A stretch of 64,000 nt of DNA from Camellia lanceoleosa (lineage: Eukaryota; Streptophyta; Magnoliopsida; Ericales; Theaceae). Below are positions 1 through 11,029 of the stretch, one piece after another. The stretch is taken from contig CM045762.1 of assembly GCA_025200525.1 (NCBI GenBank), positions 192,101,154-192,165,153 on the forward strand, given 5' to 3'. The notes beneath the pieces were generated by a model, which saw only the letters and a program-made list of their open reading frames with translations, made no database searches and was not told the origin of the DNA. A program made the position numbers and the translations under genes. Position 1 is the stretch's first letter, and every line of letters starts with the position of its first letter.

Positions 1-278
1 CTTATTTAGTCATAATATTCATCAATCTTTTTAATCAAAATTAATATAGGAATTTAGCAATTAAATTAGTTTAATTTCATAATTGTCCCTGTAGATCGAT
101 ACCTGAACTTACCATTATTTTAAAAGAATTTGGTATAATTTAATATTTATATTTAGTGTGTGTAACGACTCATTTTTTCTCTCTTTGCTCCAGTCATAAA
201 GGAAGAAGGAAGCATCATTTGGTCAACCAAACGTCTTTCTCTCCCTCATCTCTTTTGTGTTTTTTTTTTTTTATTGAT

Positions 279-406
279 AATGTTAGAGATACTAAATTTC
301 TTACTAAATAAATGATCAAATGTGAGATACACAAAAATGTAGAGTCTACATTTACATAAGATATTTAAGCATTTATTTAGTAGAAAATTTAAATCCCTAC
401 AACATT
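279..406. repeat. MITE-like inverted repeat, family M1
   Basis: The left arm (AATGTTAGAGATACTAAAT) is mirrored at the right end, where the reverse strand reads AATGTTGTAGGGATTTAAAT, and the pairing runs on through an ACTAAATAAATG block. A related copy is seen at 21514-21672. Two copies with the same inverted ends in one window support a small non-autonomous DNA transposon. I cannot define a target-site duplication, so the superfamily is not assigned. Confidence 0.5.
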
Positions 407-698
407 ATTATTTATTTTTTCTTCTTTTTAACGGACACGCATCACATGTACTGCGGTTCCACCTACATCACATTTGAAGCCACGTCGGCTTCGGCGGATG
501 AATCTGTGAGCTAAGTTCAGTGCTCGTAGCATTACTGAAGTTATTTTTTGTAATTAAAAAGGAAATAATTTAAATAAAATTCAGTTTAAAGGTTTTTTTT
601 TTTAATTTTAATTTTATTGTATTTTATTTTTCAAAAAATTAGTAAAACATTCATCTATAACTTTGTGTAATATGAAAGGTCCAAGATATTTTTTTTAT

Positions 699-882
699 TA
701 GCTAAGGTCCTTTAACATTTTCACAGAGAAAATTTGATTCAAAAAAATTTTGTTTGACTCAGAAAAATTTCACTTGATTCAAAGAAATTTCAATCCCAAG
801 TCAGAAAAATTTCGAATTTCTTTGGTATGATCACAGAGAAATTTTAAAATTACTCTGTAAAAATGTTGAAGGACCTTAACTA
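699..882. repeat. MITE-like long inverted repeat
   Basis: The left end reads CTAAGGTCCTTTAACATTTT and the reverse complement of the right end reads TTAAGGTCCTTCAACATTTT; both are followed inward by ACAGAG and AT-rich matching blocks. The whole unit of about 180 bp could fold into one stem. There is no coding potential. The superfamily is not assigned because the target-site duplication is unclear. Confidence 0.55.
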
Positions 883-2896
883 CTATAAAAATATTATATA
901 TCATTTATTTTATAAAATCTTAATATCATGAATTTTAAAAAAATATCCCCTTTATTTTTTTAACTTCAAAGTTAAAAGTTAACATGTGGTCACTACACTA
1001 GCGCAGTTGATCGTTATTAGAAATTATAATTTAATAATAAACGGTGTAAAAAATTATAGGATAACAATGTCACTCCAAAGGTGAAAGTGTTATTTTTTAG
1101 CTTAATCGGACAACCAACGGGCTTCAAAATTGTGCGACTTAACACTTTCTACAACTTTTACCAAGTGGTCAACCACTTGTTCCCAAAATTATTGCGCTGG
1201 CAATTTTTACTATAAGTAAAATTAATGCCAAATTTGGTGAAAAAAATACTAAAAGTATAATTTAACAACTCTGATAACTCACACTTGGAGATGAAAAAAA
1301 AGTGAACTTCATGTTATTTTATAGCAGTAGCAACTCAAATGTCTCGTCGTTGAAGTTGCTCTTATGTACAGATTCAACATATCTTTCACAGTGATCTTTT
1401 TATTTTTTTTAAAAATAATAAACTTAATGAATCACAATCATAAGGATGAAGACCAAATATAACATGTATAAGACACTTTTAAAGTAGGATATAAAAGTCC
1501 TAATAAAGGGAAAGACACCTTATAACTATGGAAAAAAAAAAAAAAAGACATAATTTATATTTTTTGAGTTATAACTAAAAAATAAATAAATAAATCATAA
1601 CCAAACACAAATGAATCATAACCAAAGATATGAAAATAATGCCATAATTAAAGAAAAAAATAAAATAACGTACCTAAGAGTGCATATAGTATGAGGTGTG
1701 TATTAAGCAAAAAGGGGTTTTATCCCCAAGCCTTGTGGAAGATCCAATCTCCCAATCTAAATTTCTTGATTTTTTGATTTAAAAAAATAAAAAACCTTAG
1801 TATTTATTAACTTCTCCCAACCCCCAAGTCTTACCCTCATAATAACACTTTAATGCATTAAAAACAAGTATAAAAAAAATTCTTCGAAATCCAACACATA
1901 TGAATTCCTTGAAAAGTCTCAACACATATGATTATTATCAAAATATTAATGCATTAAGAACAAGCATAAAAAAAATTTATTAAAAAATTCAACACATATG
2001 ATTATTATCAAAATATTAAATTTTAATATAATATAATAAAAAAAAAGACATTTAATTCTTTGAAAAGTTAAACACATATGATTATTATCAAAATATTAAA
2101 CTTTAATATAATATAAAAAAGAAAAAAAAAGAAGACATTTAAAAAAAAAAAGACATTTAAAAATCGCAATTCATATATATAGTTAATCTATATCTATACT
2201 ATATATTAAGCAAAAGGGGGTTTGTAGCGTCAAACTTCGTGGGAGCTCCAATCTCACAATCTACATTTTCTGATTTTTTTTATTTAAAAAAAAAAAATCT
2301 TAGCATTTATTAACTTTTCCCAACTCCCAAGTTTTACTCTCATAATAATACTTTAAAAAAAAAGAAATTTAATTCTTTGAAAAGTTAAACACATATGATT
2401 ATTATCAAAATATTAAATTTTAATATGATATAAAAAAGGGGAAAAAAAGACATTTAAAAAAAAAAAGACATTTAAAAATCGTAATTCATATATATAGTTA
2501 ATCTATATCTATACTATATATTAAGTAAAATGGGGTTTTTAGCGCCAAGCTTTGTGGGAGCTCCAATCTCCCAATCTAAATTTTCTGATTTTTTTATTTA
2601 AAAAAAAAATCTTAGCATTTATTAACTTTTCCCAACTCCCAAGTCTTACCCTCATAATAACACTTTAATACATTAAGAACAAGTATAAAAAAAATTATTT
2701 GAAATCCAACACATGAATTCCTTGAAAAGTCCCAACACATATGATTATTATCCTTCATAATAACACTTTAATGCATTAAGAACAAGCATAAAAAAAATTT
2801 CTTGAAAATTCTAACACTTTTAATATAATATAAAAAAGGAAAAAAATAAGACATTAAAAAAAAAACATTTAAAAATCTACATAATCATTTCAATAT

Positions 2897-3149
2897 GTGG
2901 TGTTTGGGAACCTAGGTTCCAAATTTTTTATCATTTTTTCCACTAAAAGACAAACTTTTTACAAAATCAAAAAAAAACATATCCAAACAAAATATCACAT
3001 CTAACTACATAATCATTTCACATTTTATCTCATAAACATCACATCCAACCACATAAAAACCCAACTATCTTCCCAAACACCAAAAAAATTTTATCTAATA
3101 AAAACCTACAACTAAAAAAATCTACATAAAAACTCACTTCCCAAACACC
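2897..3149. repeat. MITE with GGTGTTTGGGAA ends
   Basis: The left end reads GGTGTTTGGGAACC and the right end TTCCCAAACACCA, giving terminal inverted repeats of about 13 bp around an AT-rich core of about 250 bp. An internal copy of the end motif (CTTCCCAAACACCAA) near 3075 suggests an internal rearrangement or nested copy. It lies inside the Helitron-derived cluster. No coding potential. Confidence 0.5.
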
Positions 3150-3530
3150 ATCAAGCAAAAAGGGGTTTTTAACCCCAAGCCTTGTGGGAGTTCCAATTTC
3201 CCAATCTAAATTTCCTGATTTTTTGATTTAAAAAAAAAAAAACTTAACATTTATTAACTTCTCTCAACTTCCAAGTCTTACCCTCATAATAACACTTTAA
3301 TATATTAAGAACAAGCATAAAAAAAAAAATTTAAATCCAACACATATGAATTCCTTGAAAAGTCCCAACACATATGATTATTATCCCTCATAATAATACT
3401 TTAATGCATTAAGAACAAGCATAAAAAAAAAATCTTTAAAATCTAACACATATGATTATTATCAAAATATTAAATTTTAATATAATATAATAAAAAAAAA
3501 GACATTTAATTCCTTGAAAAGTCTAACACA

Positions 3531-4061
3531 TCTATACTATATATTAAGTAAAATGGGGTTTTTAACCCCAAGCCTTGTGGGAGTTCCAATCTCCCAATCT
3601 AAATTTCTTGATTTTTTGATTTAAAAAAAACAAATCGTAGCATTTATTAACTTCTCCCAACTCCCAAGTCTTACCCTCATTATAACACTCTAATGTATTA
3701 AGAATAAGCATAAAAAATTTCTTTGAAACCCAACACATATAAATTCCTTAAAAAGTCTCAACACATATAATTATTATCTCTCATAATAATACTTTAATGT
3801 ATTAAGAATAAGTATAAAAAAAATTTCTTGAAAAGTCTAACACATATGATTATTATCAAAATATTAAACTTTAATATAATATAATTAAAAAAAAAGACAT
3901 TTAATTCTTTGAAAATTCCAACACATATGATTATTATCAAAATATTAAACTTTAATATAATATAAAAAAGGAAAAAAAAACATTTAAAAATCACAATTCA
4001 CATATATAGATAATTGTAAACACAATTCGTGCATTCGTGCATAGCACGGGTGATATGCTAG
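3531..4061 (+). mobile_element. Non-autonomous Helitron with both termini
   Basis: This is the most complete copy of the local Helitron-like family. It starts with TCTATACTATATATTAAG directly after an A and ends with the hairpin CGTGC-ATA-GCACG (4036-4048) followed by CTAG at 4058-4061 and then a T. TC at the 5' end, a 3' hairpin before CTRR, insertion between A and T and no terminal inverted repeat are the diagnostic features of Helitrons. At 531 bp it has no RepHel gene and would depend on an autonomous relative. Confidence 0.65.
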
Positions 4062-4684
4062 TTCATATATATAGATAATTGTAAATATATTAAGGAAAAT
4101 GGAGTTTCTAAATCCTAAGCCTTGTGGGAGCTCCAATCTCTTAATCTTAATTTTCTAAATTTTTGATTTAAAAAAAAAAAAACCTCAACATTTATTGATT
4201 TGGTCAAAATTCCATTATCAACATTTATTAACTTTTTCCAATCCACATGCATGCATTTATTGATTTGGTCAAAATCCCATGATCAACATTTATTAACTTT
4301 TTCCAATCCACATGCCTGTATTTATTGATTTGGTCAAAATCACTAATTAGCATTTAAAATCCCCTCATATAAATAATTATAGATACAGCTCGTGCATAGT
4401 TACTGCAGTAGCCCTTTTAATTTCTCGTGTACACTGTGATTAGTGATAAGATTGTTAAATTATTTTTATAAAAAATCTTAAAAAATATAATTTATATATT
4501 AAAAAAAAAATTATCACTAATTATAGATACAGGTCGTGCATTGTTACTGCAGTAGCTTTTTTAATTTCTCTTGTACACTATAATTAGTAATAAGATTGTT
4601 AAATTATTTTTATAAAAAATTTTAAAAAACATAATTTATATATTAAAAAAAAATTAAAACAAATATAAAGATCTATAATTATCT

Positions 4685-4710
4685 CGTGCATAGCACGGGT
4701 GATAGTCTAG
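4685..4710 (+). repeat. Second Helitron 3' terminus
   Basis: The same 3' signature recurs: hairpin CGTGC-ATA-GCACG at 4685-4697, then GGGTGATAGT and CTAG at 4707-4710, followed by T. The associated body begins near 4084 with a degenerate 5' block. It is a second, more decayed member of the same family placed directly downstream of the first. Confidence 0.6.
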
Positions 4711-4711
4711 T

Positions 4712-5657
4712 ATATATTGAGTGGAATGGTAATACTATTTTATATGGTGTCATCCACTAATAAAAAATCACAAAATGAAATGAAATGAACAATTCTCTTA
4801 ACCCATCTATATTGTGGGCGTTATCATAAAGTGAAATTTCTCATTTGTCATAATTTTAAAAAATTTAAAATTCAAAAAGTCACTATCATATTTAAGTCAT
4901 AGCATCTTATTTAAATCATATCACTTCTCTATCACATCACTTTAAACCCAACCCATATCCAACCCATATTTCATAAAAAATTAAAAAATACACTTATTTA
5001 GATCATCCCAAATAACCATTTAAATTATGATATTTGTTGTGTGATATTATCATTTGAAAATTTATTTTACTTTTTAAGCAAATCTAAAAAATATATAAAT
5101 TGACTGAAATAAAATAAACAAACCAATAAAAAAATGAATTCTAAACCAAATAAGATGGTAGTGTTTCAACTAAGGTTGTTTTGAAAAGTTAGTTAAAATT
5201 TAATTTTTTGACATTTTTTGATTTTTTTTAAAAAGGTGTAAAAAATTTAAAAAATGATATAACTAAAAATAAATTAAAAATTAATTTTTAACTATAACCC
5301 ACCTTCTAAAAGAGTCCAAAATCGACTTTTGATAAATTTACATTTCACGGAACATCTAATTTTTATTAGCATCTAAAAGCCAAACTCAAGACGAGGAGAA
5401 GCTTCAAGTATACTACTGTACAGTGATTTGCTAACGTACGCCGAATGACAGGCTCCAGCCGAGAACGAAGAAAGGGATCTAAAGAGATGATTGGCCAAGC
5501 GGCACCAGTAAAAGGATAAATTATTCAATGTTTCTGGAATAAATTGTTCTAAAATAATAATATATATATAAGATCTATTATTAGAATTTTAAAAAAGAAC
5601 TAATTAGATTTTAACCTATAAACAGAATAGAATCAAGTATTGTTGGAAGAGTATTGA
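4712..5657. other. AT-rich intergenic DNA
   Basis: No gene-like frame, splice pattern or transposon end is evident. The segment around 5170-5330 (GTTGTTTTGAAAAGTTAGTT onwards) resembles the segment near 56731-56870 and may be another short repeat, but I cannot place its borders. Confidence 0.4.
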
Positions 5658-5871
5658 GCCTCCGTTTGACAAGTTAGTTTATGGGTTTTTTTTACTATTT
5701 TAATTACAAAAGATAAAATAAATTATTTTAGTCACAACAAATAAAATATCACATCAAACTCATAATCATTAAACTATTCTCTTAAAAAAAAAGTCAAAAA
5801 GCCCTTCTCAAACCAAGCTTTTTAGCTCAGACTAAAATAGTCAAAAAGTTAACCCACTTCCCAAACGAAGC
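5658..5871. repeat. MITE family M2, copy 1
   Basis: The ends read GCCTCCGTTTG and CAAACGAAGC. Inside, blocks such as TTATTTTAGTCACAA, CTCATAATCATTA and CAAACCAAGC are shared with two further copies at 22779-23019 and 23221-23445. The shared layout shows a small non-autonomous DNA transposon family of about 210-240 bp. Confidence 0.6.
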
Positions 5872-5879
5872 CTGTAATT

Positions 5880-6826
5880 TCTCAAATTATATAAGTAAAA
5901 TGGAGTTTTTATTGAGAAGTTTTGGAGAGTTTCAATATTACATACTATTTTTCTTAATTTTAAACAATTAAAAAAAATCTCCATTGGTTAATTTCTATTT
6001 AACCATATGATTTATTTTATAATTCAACATCAGAAAAATAAGGAAAAAAATGAGTTGTTTCACTTATATAAAGTGAATCTTACATTCTCATTTAATATTG
6101 TATTGTTGTATATGTTTCAATTCAATATAATAAAATTTAAAACTTTTAATTAATTAATTTTTGTATAAGTTGGTTGGTCTTTTGACATAATTGATTAGGC
6201 TGAATCATTTTTAGTTTAACTGATTCGTTGATTTAACTGTGATTTTAACAATTTTATCAAAGCATATTGGTTAAATTTACTTAATTCGAAATAAACTAAA
6301 AATTGATCTATTTAAATATTGAACAATTAAGATTGCTTAATTAGAAATAAACTTCTTACTCAAATAATTGTTAACTTTTATTTTATAATCCCACATCGAG
6401 AAAAGAAGGGAAAAAATGAGTTGTTTCACTTATATAAAGTGAACCTTATGCTCCCATTTAATATTGTAGTGTTCTACATATTTCAATTTAAGACAGTTTA
6501 AATTTTAAAATTAAAATAACATTTAAAAGTTTTAATTAATTAATTTTTGTATAAGTTGGTTGGTCTTTTGACCTAACCGATTAGGTTGAATTATTTTTGG
6601 TTTGACTGATTCGCCAATTTAGCCATAATCTTACCGATTTTATCAAAATATATTGGTTAGATTTGTTTGATTCGAAAAAACTAAAAGTTGACCTAATTAA
6701 ATATTAAATTACTGATATTGTTTGATTTGAAATAAACTTATCATCCGATTAATAGTTAATTTTTATTTTACATAATCTCACATCGAAAAAAGAAAGAAAA
6801 AGTGATAGACAGTTTAAATTTTAAAA
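5880..6826 (+). repeat. Left part of a Helitron-like repeat interrupted by element 1
   Basis: A start resembling the local Helitron 5' end (TCTCAAATTATATAAGTAAA, then ATGGAGTTTTT) is seen at 5880. The body contains a direct repeat of about 366 bp (TGAGTTGTTTCACTTATATA at 6051 and 6417) and the start of a third unit at about 6770. The motif TTAATTAATTTTTGTATAAG recurs as TTGTGTAAG just after element 1 at about 18690. The repeat therefore continues beyond the retrotransposon, probably to the CTAG end at 19106-19109. Confidence 0.45.
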
Positions 6827-6831
6827 CAAAA
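6827..6831. repeat. Target-site duplication of element 1 (left)
   Basis: CAAAA directly before the left LTR matches CAAAA at 18658-18662 directly after the right LTR. A 5-bp duplication is the size made by Ty3/gypsy integrases and fixes the borders of element 1. Confidence 0.85.
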
Positions 6832-7548
6832 TGTACGGGAAAGAAATAAACCTTCTCGTATAATCTTGTTGATTAATATTGCGCTCCTTCGTACGACGTC
6901 GCTTCACTCTCTGAAAATACAAACGTGAGCTAGCCGACGGGGGTGTGCCGGAAACTTCTCCGATGCCTAAGTCAGTTCAATAGACAAAAAGACACAAAGC
7001 TCTGTATTCGGGAATCAAAGTTGTGTTACCTCTCTATAGGTGATGTCTGTGAGCTTTTATAGGTTCTGTGTGGCACAATCCTAGTAGGACTTTTACTCCT
7101 CCATGTAGAATCCTCCTAGGATTCACATTCTTGAAAGATCATGCTTATCCTTCAACACCCCCCTCACTGCTTAAACCAAGTAAGATGGTTTTTACTCCGA
7201 CCGGACTATCATGACCGAAGTAAGAATTGCCTTGCCAAACCAGCCGGTATAACCGGGCTAACATCCAGCTCGGCTCCACCTTGCCTTGCTTCTACCTCGG
7301 CCTCGATGCCAGGACCGAACTAGTTGCACTTTGCGACGGCCGAACTAACTCTATGATCGGCAAACAGGTAACCGATCTAACCGTAATGCCTTCCCGGACC
7401 GAGATAACTCTGAAATCGGTATAGCGGTAGTGCCTTCTAGGACCGGACTGACTTTTTTAAGGCCTCTTTACCTGGCCCTTTACTCTGTGGCCCATCATGG
7501 CCCATTTACCCAGCTTGGCCCAATTTACCTATATAAATTACCCTCTCA
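6832..7548 (-). repeat. 3' LTR of element 1
   Basis: The 717-bp LTR begins TGTACGGGAAAGAAATAAAC on the plus strand and ends TTACCCTCTCA. It matches 17941-18657 over the full length with only substitutions seen. In element orientation it reads TGAGAGGG...CCGTACA. A sense TATA box (CCTATAAAAG on the minus strand, about 7054-7063) marks the promoter region. Confidence 0.9.
7530..7538 (+). promoter_or_regulatory. Candidate TATA box for the antisense gene
   Basis: TATATAAAT lies on the plus strand at the outer edge of U3, about 500 bp upstream of the 5'UTR intron donor of the antisense gene. Element 2 keeps the same site in the mirror position (minus strand CATATAAATTA, about 54336-54346). Both placement and conservation fit a promoter firing out of the LTR into the antisense gene. 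This is inferred from sequence only. Confidence 0.4.
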
Positions 7549-7564
7549 ATTGCCCCTTAATTCC
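7549..7564 (-). other. Polypurine tract of element 1
   Basis: On the minus strand the sequence GGAATTAAGGGGCAAT sits directly before the 3' LTR start TGAGAGGG. Element 2 has GGAATTAAGGAGCAAT in the same place. Position and purine richness fit the plus-strand DNA primer site of an LTR retrotransposon. Confidence 0.7.
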
Positions 7565-7597
7565 ATCTGCCAAGCATGATAGGGATTACCTGTTTAT

Positions 7598-7735
7598 TAG
7601 CCGAGCTAAACTATCTTTTAGCCTCTCCAGCCGAGCTAAAACTTTTAGCTTTTCCAGCCGAGCTAAAAACCCTTTCGTTCTTTCAGCTGAGCTAAAACAA
7701 TTCACACTTATCCAGCCGAGCTAATTTCACACCGG
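7598..7735 (+). repeat. Short AGCCGAGCTAAA repeats upstream of the antisense gene
   Basis: The motif AGCCGAGCTAAA (one copy AGCTGAGCTAAA) occurs five times at spacings of about 24-30 bp. The equivalent motifs (TTTAGCTCGGCTGG) are seen in element 2 at about 54150-54275. They lie in the putative promoter or leader of the antisense gene and could be regulatory repeats. Confidence 0.5.
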
Positions 7736-8035
7736 GCTCCACTTGTCCGGTCAAAACGTCTCTTTAGTTGCAGAAACTGAATCGATTGTCCTTTCAATGA
7801 CACGTGGCACGCTGGTATTGGCCAACTATAGCTGTTACATCGTCCTCGTATATCACCAATTTTGAACAGTTCCCGTCTTTCCTCTTCCTTTTACACAAAA
7901 CAGCCTCATTTGTGCATTTCACTCTCACTCTTGCTCTGTTCATCTTCTCTCTCTGAGCCTCAATTGCTCTTCAATCTCTGAGCTCGCGTTCTCCATTGCT
8001 GTTGCACTCGTCTCCTGTTCTTGCCTCTTCATCTG

Positions 8036-8664
8036 GTAAGCACTACGCATCTATCTTGCTTTCCTTGTTTTTTGTACTTTGTTTTGTGTGTTTTTGCAAA
8101 ACACACTTTTTTCATTTGCTTTGCTTCTTCTGAAAACACTATGTTAGAACCTCTGGTATTCACGAAATAACCTGTAAAACACTGCTTTTGATCCAAAATC
8201 ACACATAACCGAGCTAGGAAACTGTTTGTGCTATAAGTAGATCTATCCAGACCATAACCGAACTAGTACTTGTAAATATATAAGTAGTTTCCGTAAGCCA
8301 CCATCTTTTGATTTACCTTAACCGAGATAAACGGACCGAAATAAGTTTGAACTTAGAAAACAGGAAACCTTAGCCTTCGACCGAGCTAAATCTTCGGGGC
8401 CAAGCCAGCTTTCTTAGTTTTAAACCGAACTAAGAAAGCTGCCCCTGGAGGCTCGACCGAGGTGACAAAACTCATGGTTCAAACCGTAATAAACTAACCC
8501 ATACACAAACCGAGCTATTGAACCCCTTGCTCAATCCGAGCTGCCAAGTATCTTGTTGAAACCTGTAGCATCCCACACAGCCGAAGTAGGCCTTTTTTCC
8601 TTTGTTTTGATTTTGTAGCATGGTCAATGATCTGTGCTTAACACCTTCGTTTTTCACTTTGCAG
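8036..8664 (+). other. 5'UTR intron of the antisense gene, element 1
   Basis: The leader from about 7890 is CT-rich with CTCTCTCTGAGCC-like runs and ends CATCTG|GTAAGCAC at 8035/8036. The acceptor TTTTTCACTTTGCAG ends at 8664. Element 2 has the matching intron (53202-53836, 635 bp against 629 bp) with the same acceptor context ACTTTGCAG|ACTTAGG. Conservation of both splice borders supports a real leader intron. Confidence 0.65.
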
Positions 8665-8757
8665 ACTTAGGTTGCCCAGGCACTCCTCTACACGCTCAAC
8701 CGAACTACTGAGCACAATTTTCCAACTGAACTAATTTATTTATAACTTATAAAATAA

Positions 8758-10822
8758 ATGGGGAAGTATAGATTCTTAGTAGAGACACCAGGTGGTCTAG
8801 CCGAATTTCGAAGGGATTATGGCATACCTGACGACGTACACCTTACCCTAGCCCAAAAAGATGTCACACCCTGGGAGAATGAAGGCTTTGTCCCCTTCAC
8901 CCTCTTGTCCATAATTGAAACCGGACTACGATTTCTAGTCCAACCCTTAATTTGTGAGTTTCTTAGGCAAACCAGACTATGCCCAACCCAACTATCCACC
9001 AATTCATACCGTATAATAATGGGAATAGCCGAACTAAACTGCCAAGCCGATCTTAACCTCGGTCTGGCCAAAATCTTTCACCAATACTCCATTGGGTCAA
9101 AGGAAGGCAGCTGGGTTTATTATTTAAGGATACGACGCCGACGTGAAAAAATAATAAAGAACACACCGGACAAAGACTTAAATGACGATGATTTTTTCTG
9201 GGTATCGAGCAATTTTGAAGACCACCAAGCCCAGATCCCAAGCCGAAGAATAAACTAGAAGAAAGGCGAACCCAGTATAATTACCTCGGTCCTTATGCGT
9301 GATCTACTTTACTTCGGTTTTTCACACTTCAGGCGAACTAACAGATGTCTTCTTTTTATAGATTCTGCACATCTTCATTCACTTTACAGTTACCCTAATT
9401 TAGGCACCCTCCGCGCCGCACTACGGTATCCAGAACGAAGTTGGGCAAAGCTCCTGAACTTCGAACCGACGTACCGATATAGTGGCCGATGCAAAGCTAG
9501 AGTGACCGATTTCCTTCTTGAAGACGCGCCAGCACCGGACCCAACCTTGCCCCAAATCAACCTCGTCCCACTGACTGCCAAACAGGAGATGGCAAAAAAG
9601 AGCAGAGTAAGGGCCCTTCTGACCGAAACAAACAGGCCCGAAGTACCAGAAACAAGCCAAGCCTAGGAGACCGTTGTTGCCCTTCCATCTCAACAGCCTT
9701 CTTCCTCACGCCGAGCTAAACGCGCCTGAACTACCCATACCGAACAACGTCTGGTAGATGAGGACGACACCATCCTTCCACCGAGCCACCCTCCAAGTCC
9801 ACAACCGGAGCCCTTTGATCGAGCTACCTCCAAGTGGGCACCGAAGCTCACTTTTCAAAACCGAGATATACAAGAGACTGACTTAGTGGTTAATGAGAAG
9901 GATCACACACTGGCCTTCAATCTTGCCAAAAGTGTCTGCCTTCCAAAAGACATGGAGCACCACAACCAACTGAACACCGAGTTGAAGGCCATCCGGTCTT
10001 CAACAAAATCCCTGATCCTGGTAGGCAGTTCTTCCTTCGTTTTTTCATCCTTCCAATTTTTCCTAACTTTCAGCTCGGTTTAAAAAGAAAGTTACTATTC
10101 TTTTGCAGGCCATTTAGAAGAACAACATCGCCCACAAGCGAGTGTTGGAGCTCAGGAGGTCTACAAGGGAGGCCATGGCTGAAGCCGAAGCCAAGACCAC
10201 CGAGCTGAAATAATCCCAAGCAAAGACGGCCGAGCTGGAGGCTGAGGTAACTCGTTTAACCAGACTTGTTACCTCGGCTAACGCTGACAAGCAGAGGGCT
10301 TTAACCGAAATGAGGGATAAGCACCTGTGAGAGCTGGCAAATCTTGAAAGCTCAAAGGCCGCCGAAATACAGGAGCTGAAGAAGAAATCTGAAGACGCTG
10401 AAATGAAGGGCTTCAAGGAAGGCGAGGCTGCATACATTCAACAGTGTGAAGCTGCGAAGGACTTGTTCTTCAAGTGCGGCTGGAGGAGTGCTGTGGAGCA
10501 GCTCGGTTGTGGTCCCGAAACCGAGGTCTACAACGCTCCGCAGTACTTCATTCCGGCCTCACTGGCAGAGTATGCAGCCGATCTTCAGAAGCAATTCCTT
10601 GAGGCGTCTGATGACGATGATGAAGAGGATGAGCCAACTGACACTCCGGTTGTCACTGACCAAGTCAATGATGAGTCAGCTCGGTTGGAGCCAATGGTTG
10701 AAGATTTTGTGACAGAAACCGTGCTTCCAATCGAGACCGAGCTCCTAACCGAGACTGCTCTGACCTCTGAAACCGGTGTTCATGTTGACATTGACGACGA
10801 ACTTGAAACTCTTTTCCATTGA
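8758..10822 (+). pseudogene. Antisense accessory gene of element 1 (plant transposon domain protein)
   Basis: The gene runs opposite to gag-pol. Predicted coding exons are 8758-9274, 9362-10020 and 10109-10822; the introns of 87 and 88 bp have GT..AG borders, and joining them keeps the frame. The N-terminal part (MGKYRFLVETPGGLAEFRRD; later LYSYPNLGTLRAALRY) resembles the 'putative gypsy-type transposon' domain family (PF04195-like), the C-terminal part is Ala/Glu/Lys-rich and likely coiled coil, and the end is acidic. Its function is not known; in Tat-lineage elements such extra ORFs lie between integrase and 3' LTR. Breaks: a stop at about 9256 where element 2 has Trp, stops near 9664 and 9727 in exon 2, and two early stops in exon 3. 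It is therefore a decayed copy. Confidence 0.7.
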
Positions 10823-11029
10823 TTCTGTAATTTTCATTTTTCTTTTCTTTTGGACTTGTAACCGGGCTCCGGCCCCTCCTTTGTATTTGTTCTTTACTTC
10901 AATGAAAATCTTCCTTTGGGCGAAGTGTTATTTCGGTTTGATGCCTTGTTTGTACTTGCTGTCTTCAAGTGTTATTACGGTCTAGTTTGTCGATCTAAGC
11001 TTACTAGCCAACCACTCTTCAGCCGATAT

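Larger units (their letters stand above)
1..1694. other. AT-rich intergenic DNA
   Basis: This stretch is AT-rich, with no reading frame or splice pattern that suggests a gene. It holds two small inverted-repeat elements listed separately (279-406 and 699-882). A short perfect palindrome around 1172-1187 (AAGTGGTCAACCACTT) is visible. I see nothing else that can be named. Confidence 0.6.
1695..4711. repeat. Cluster of truncated and nested Helitron-derived repeats
   Basis: A block reading AAGCAAAAAGGGGTTTTTA, followed by CCAAGCCTTGTGGGAGCTCC and CAATCTCCCAATCTAAATTT, recurs near 1705, 2208, 2522, 3153, 3545 and 4090. Three copies (2193, 2509, 3531) begin TCTATACTATATATTAAG, a typical Helitron 5' start. 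Two 3' ends carry a short hairpin followed by CTAG (4036-4061 and 4685-4710). Between them AT-rich blocks with ACACATATGATTATTATC repeat many times. Most copies lack one terminus, so the region looks like serial insertion or slippage within one non-autonomous family. Confidence 0.6.

Noticed and set aside
3794..3994. Phe/Ile-rich 66-residue frame
   Set aside because: AT-rich Helitron-derived repeat; composition artefact.
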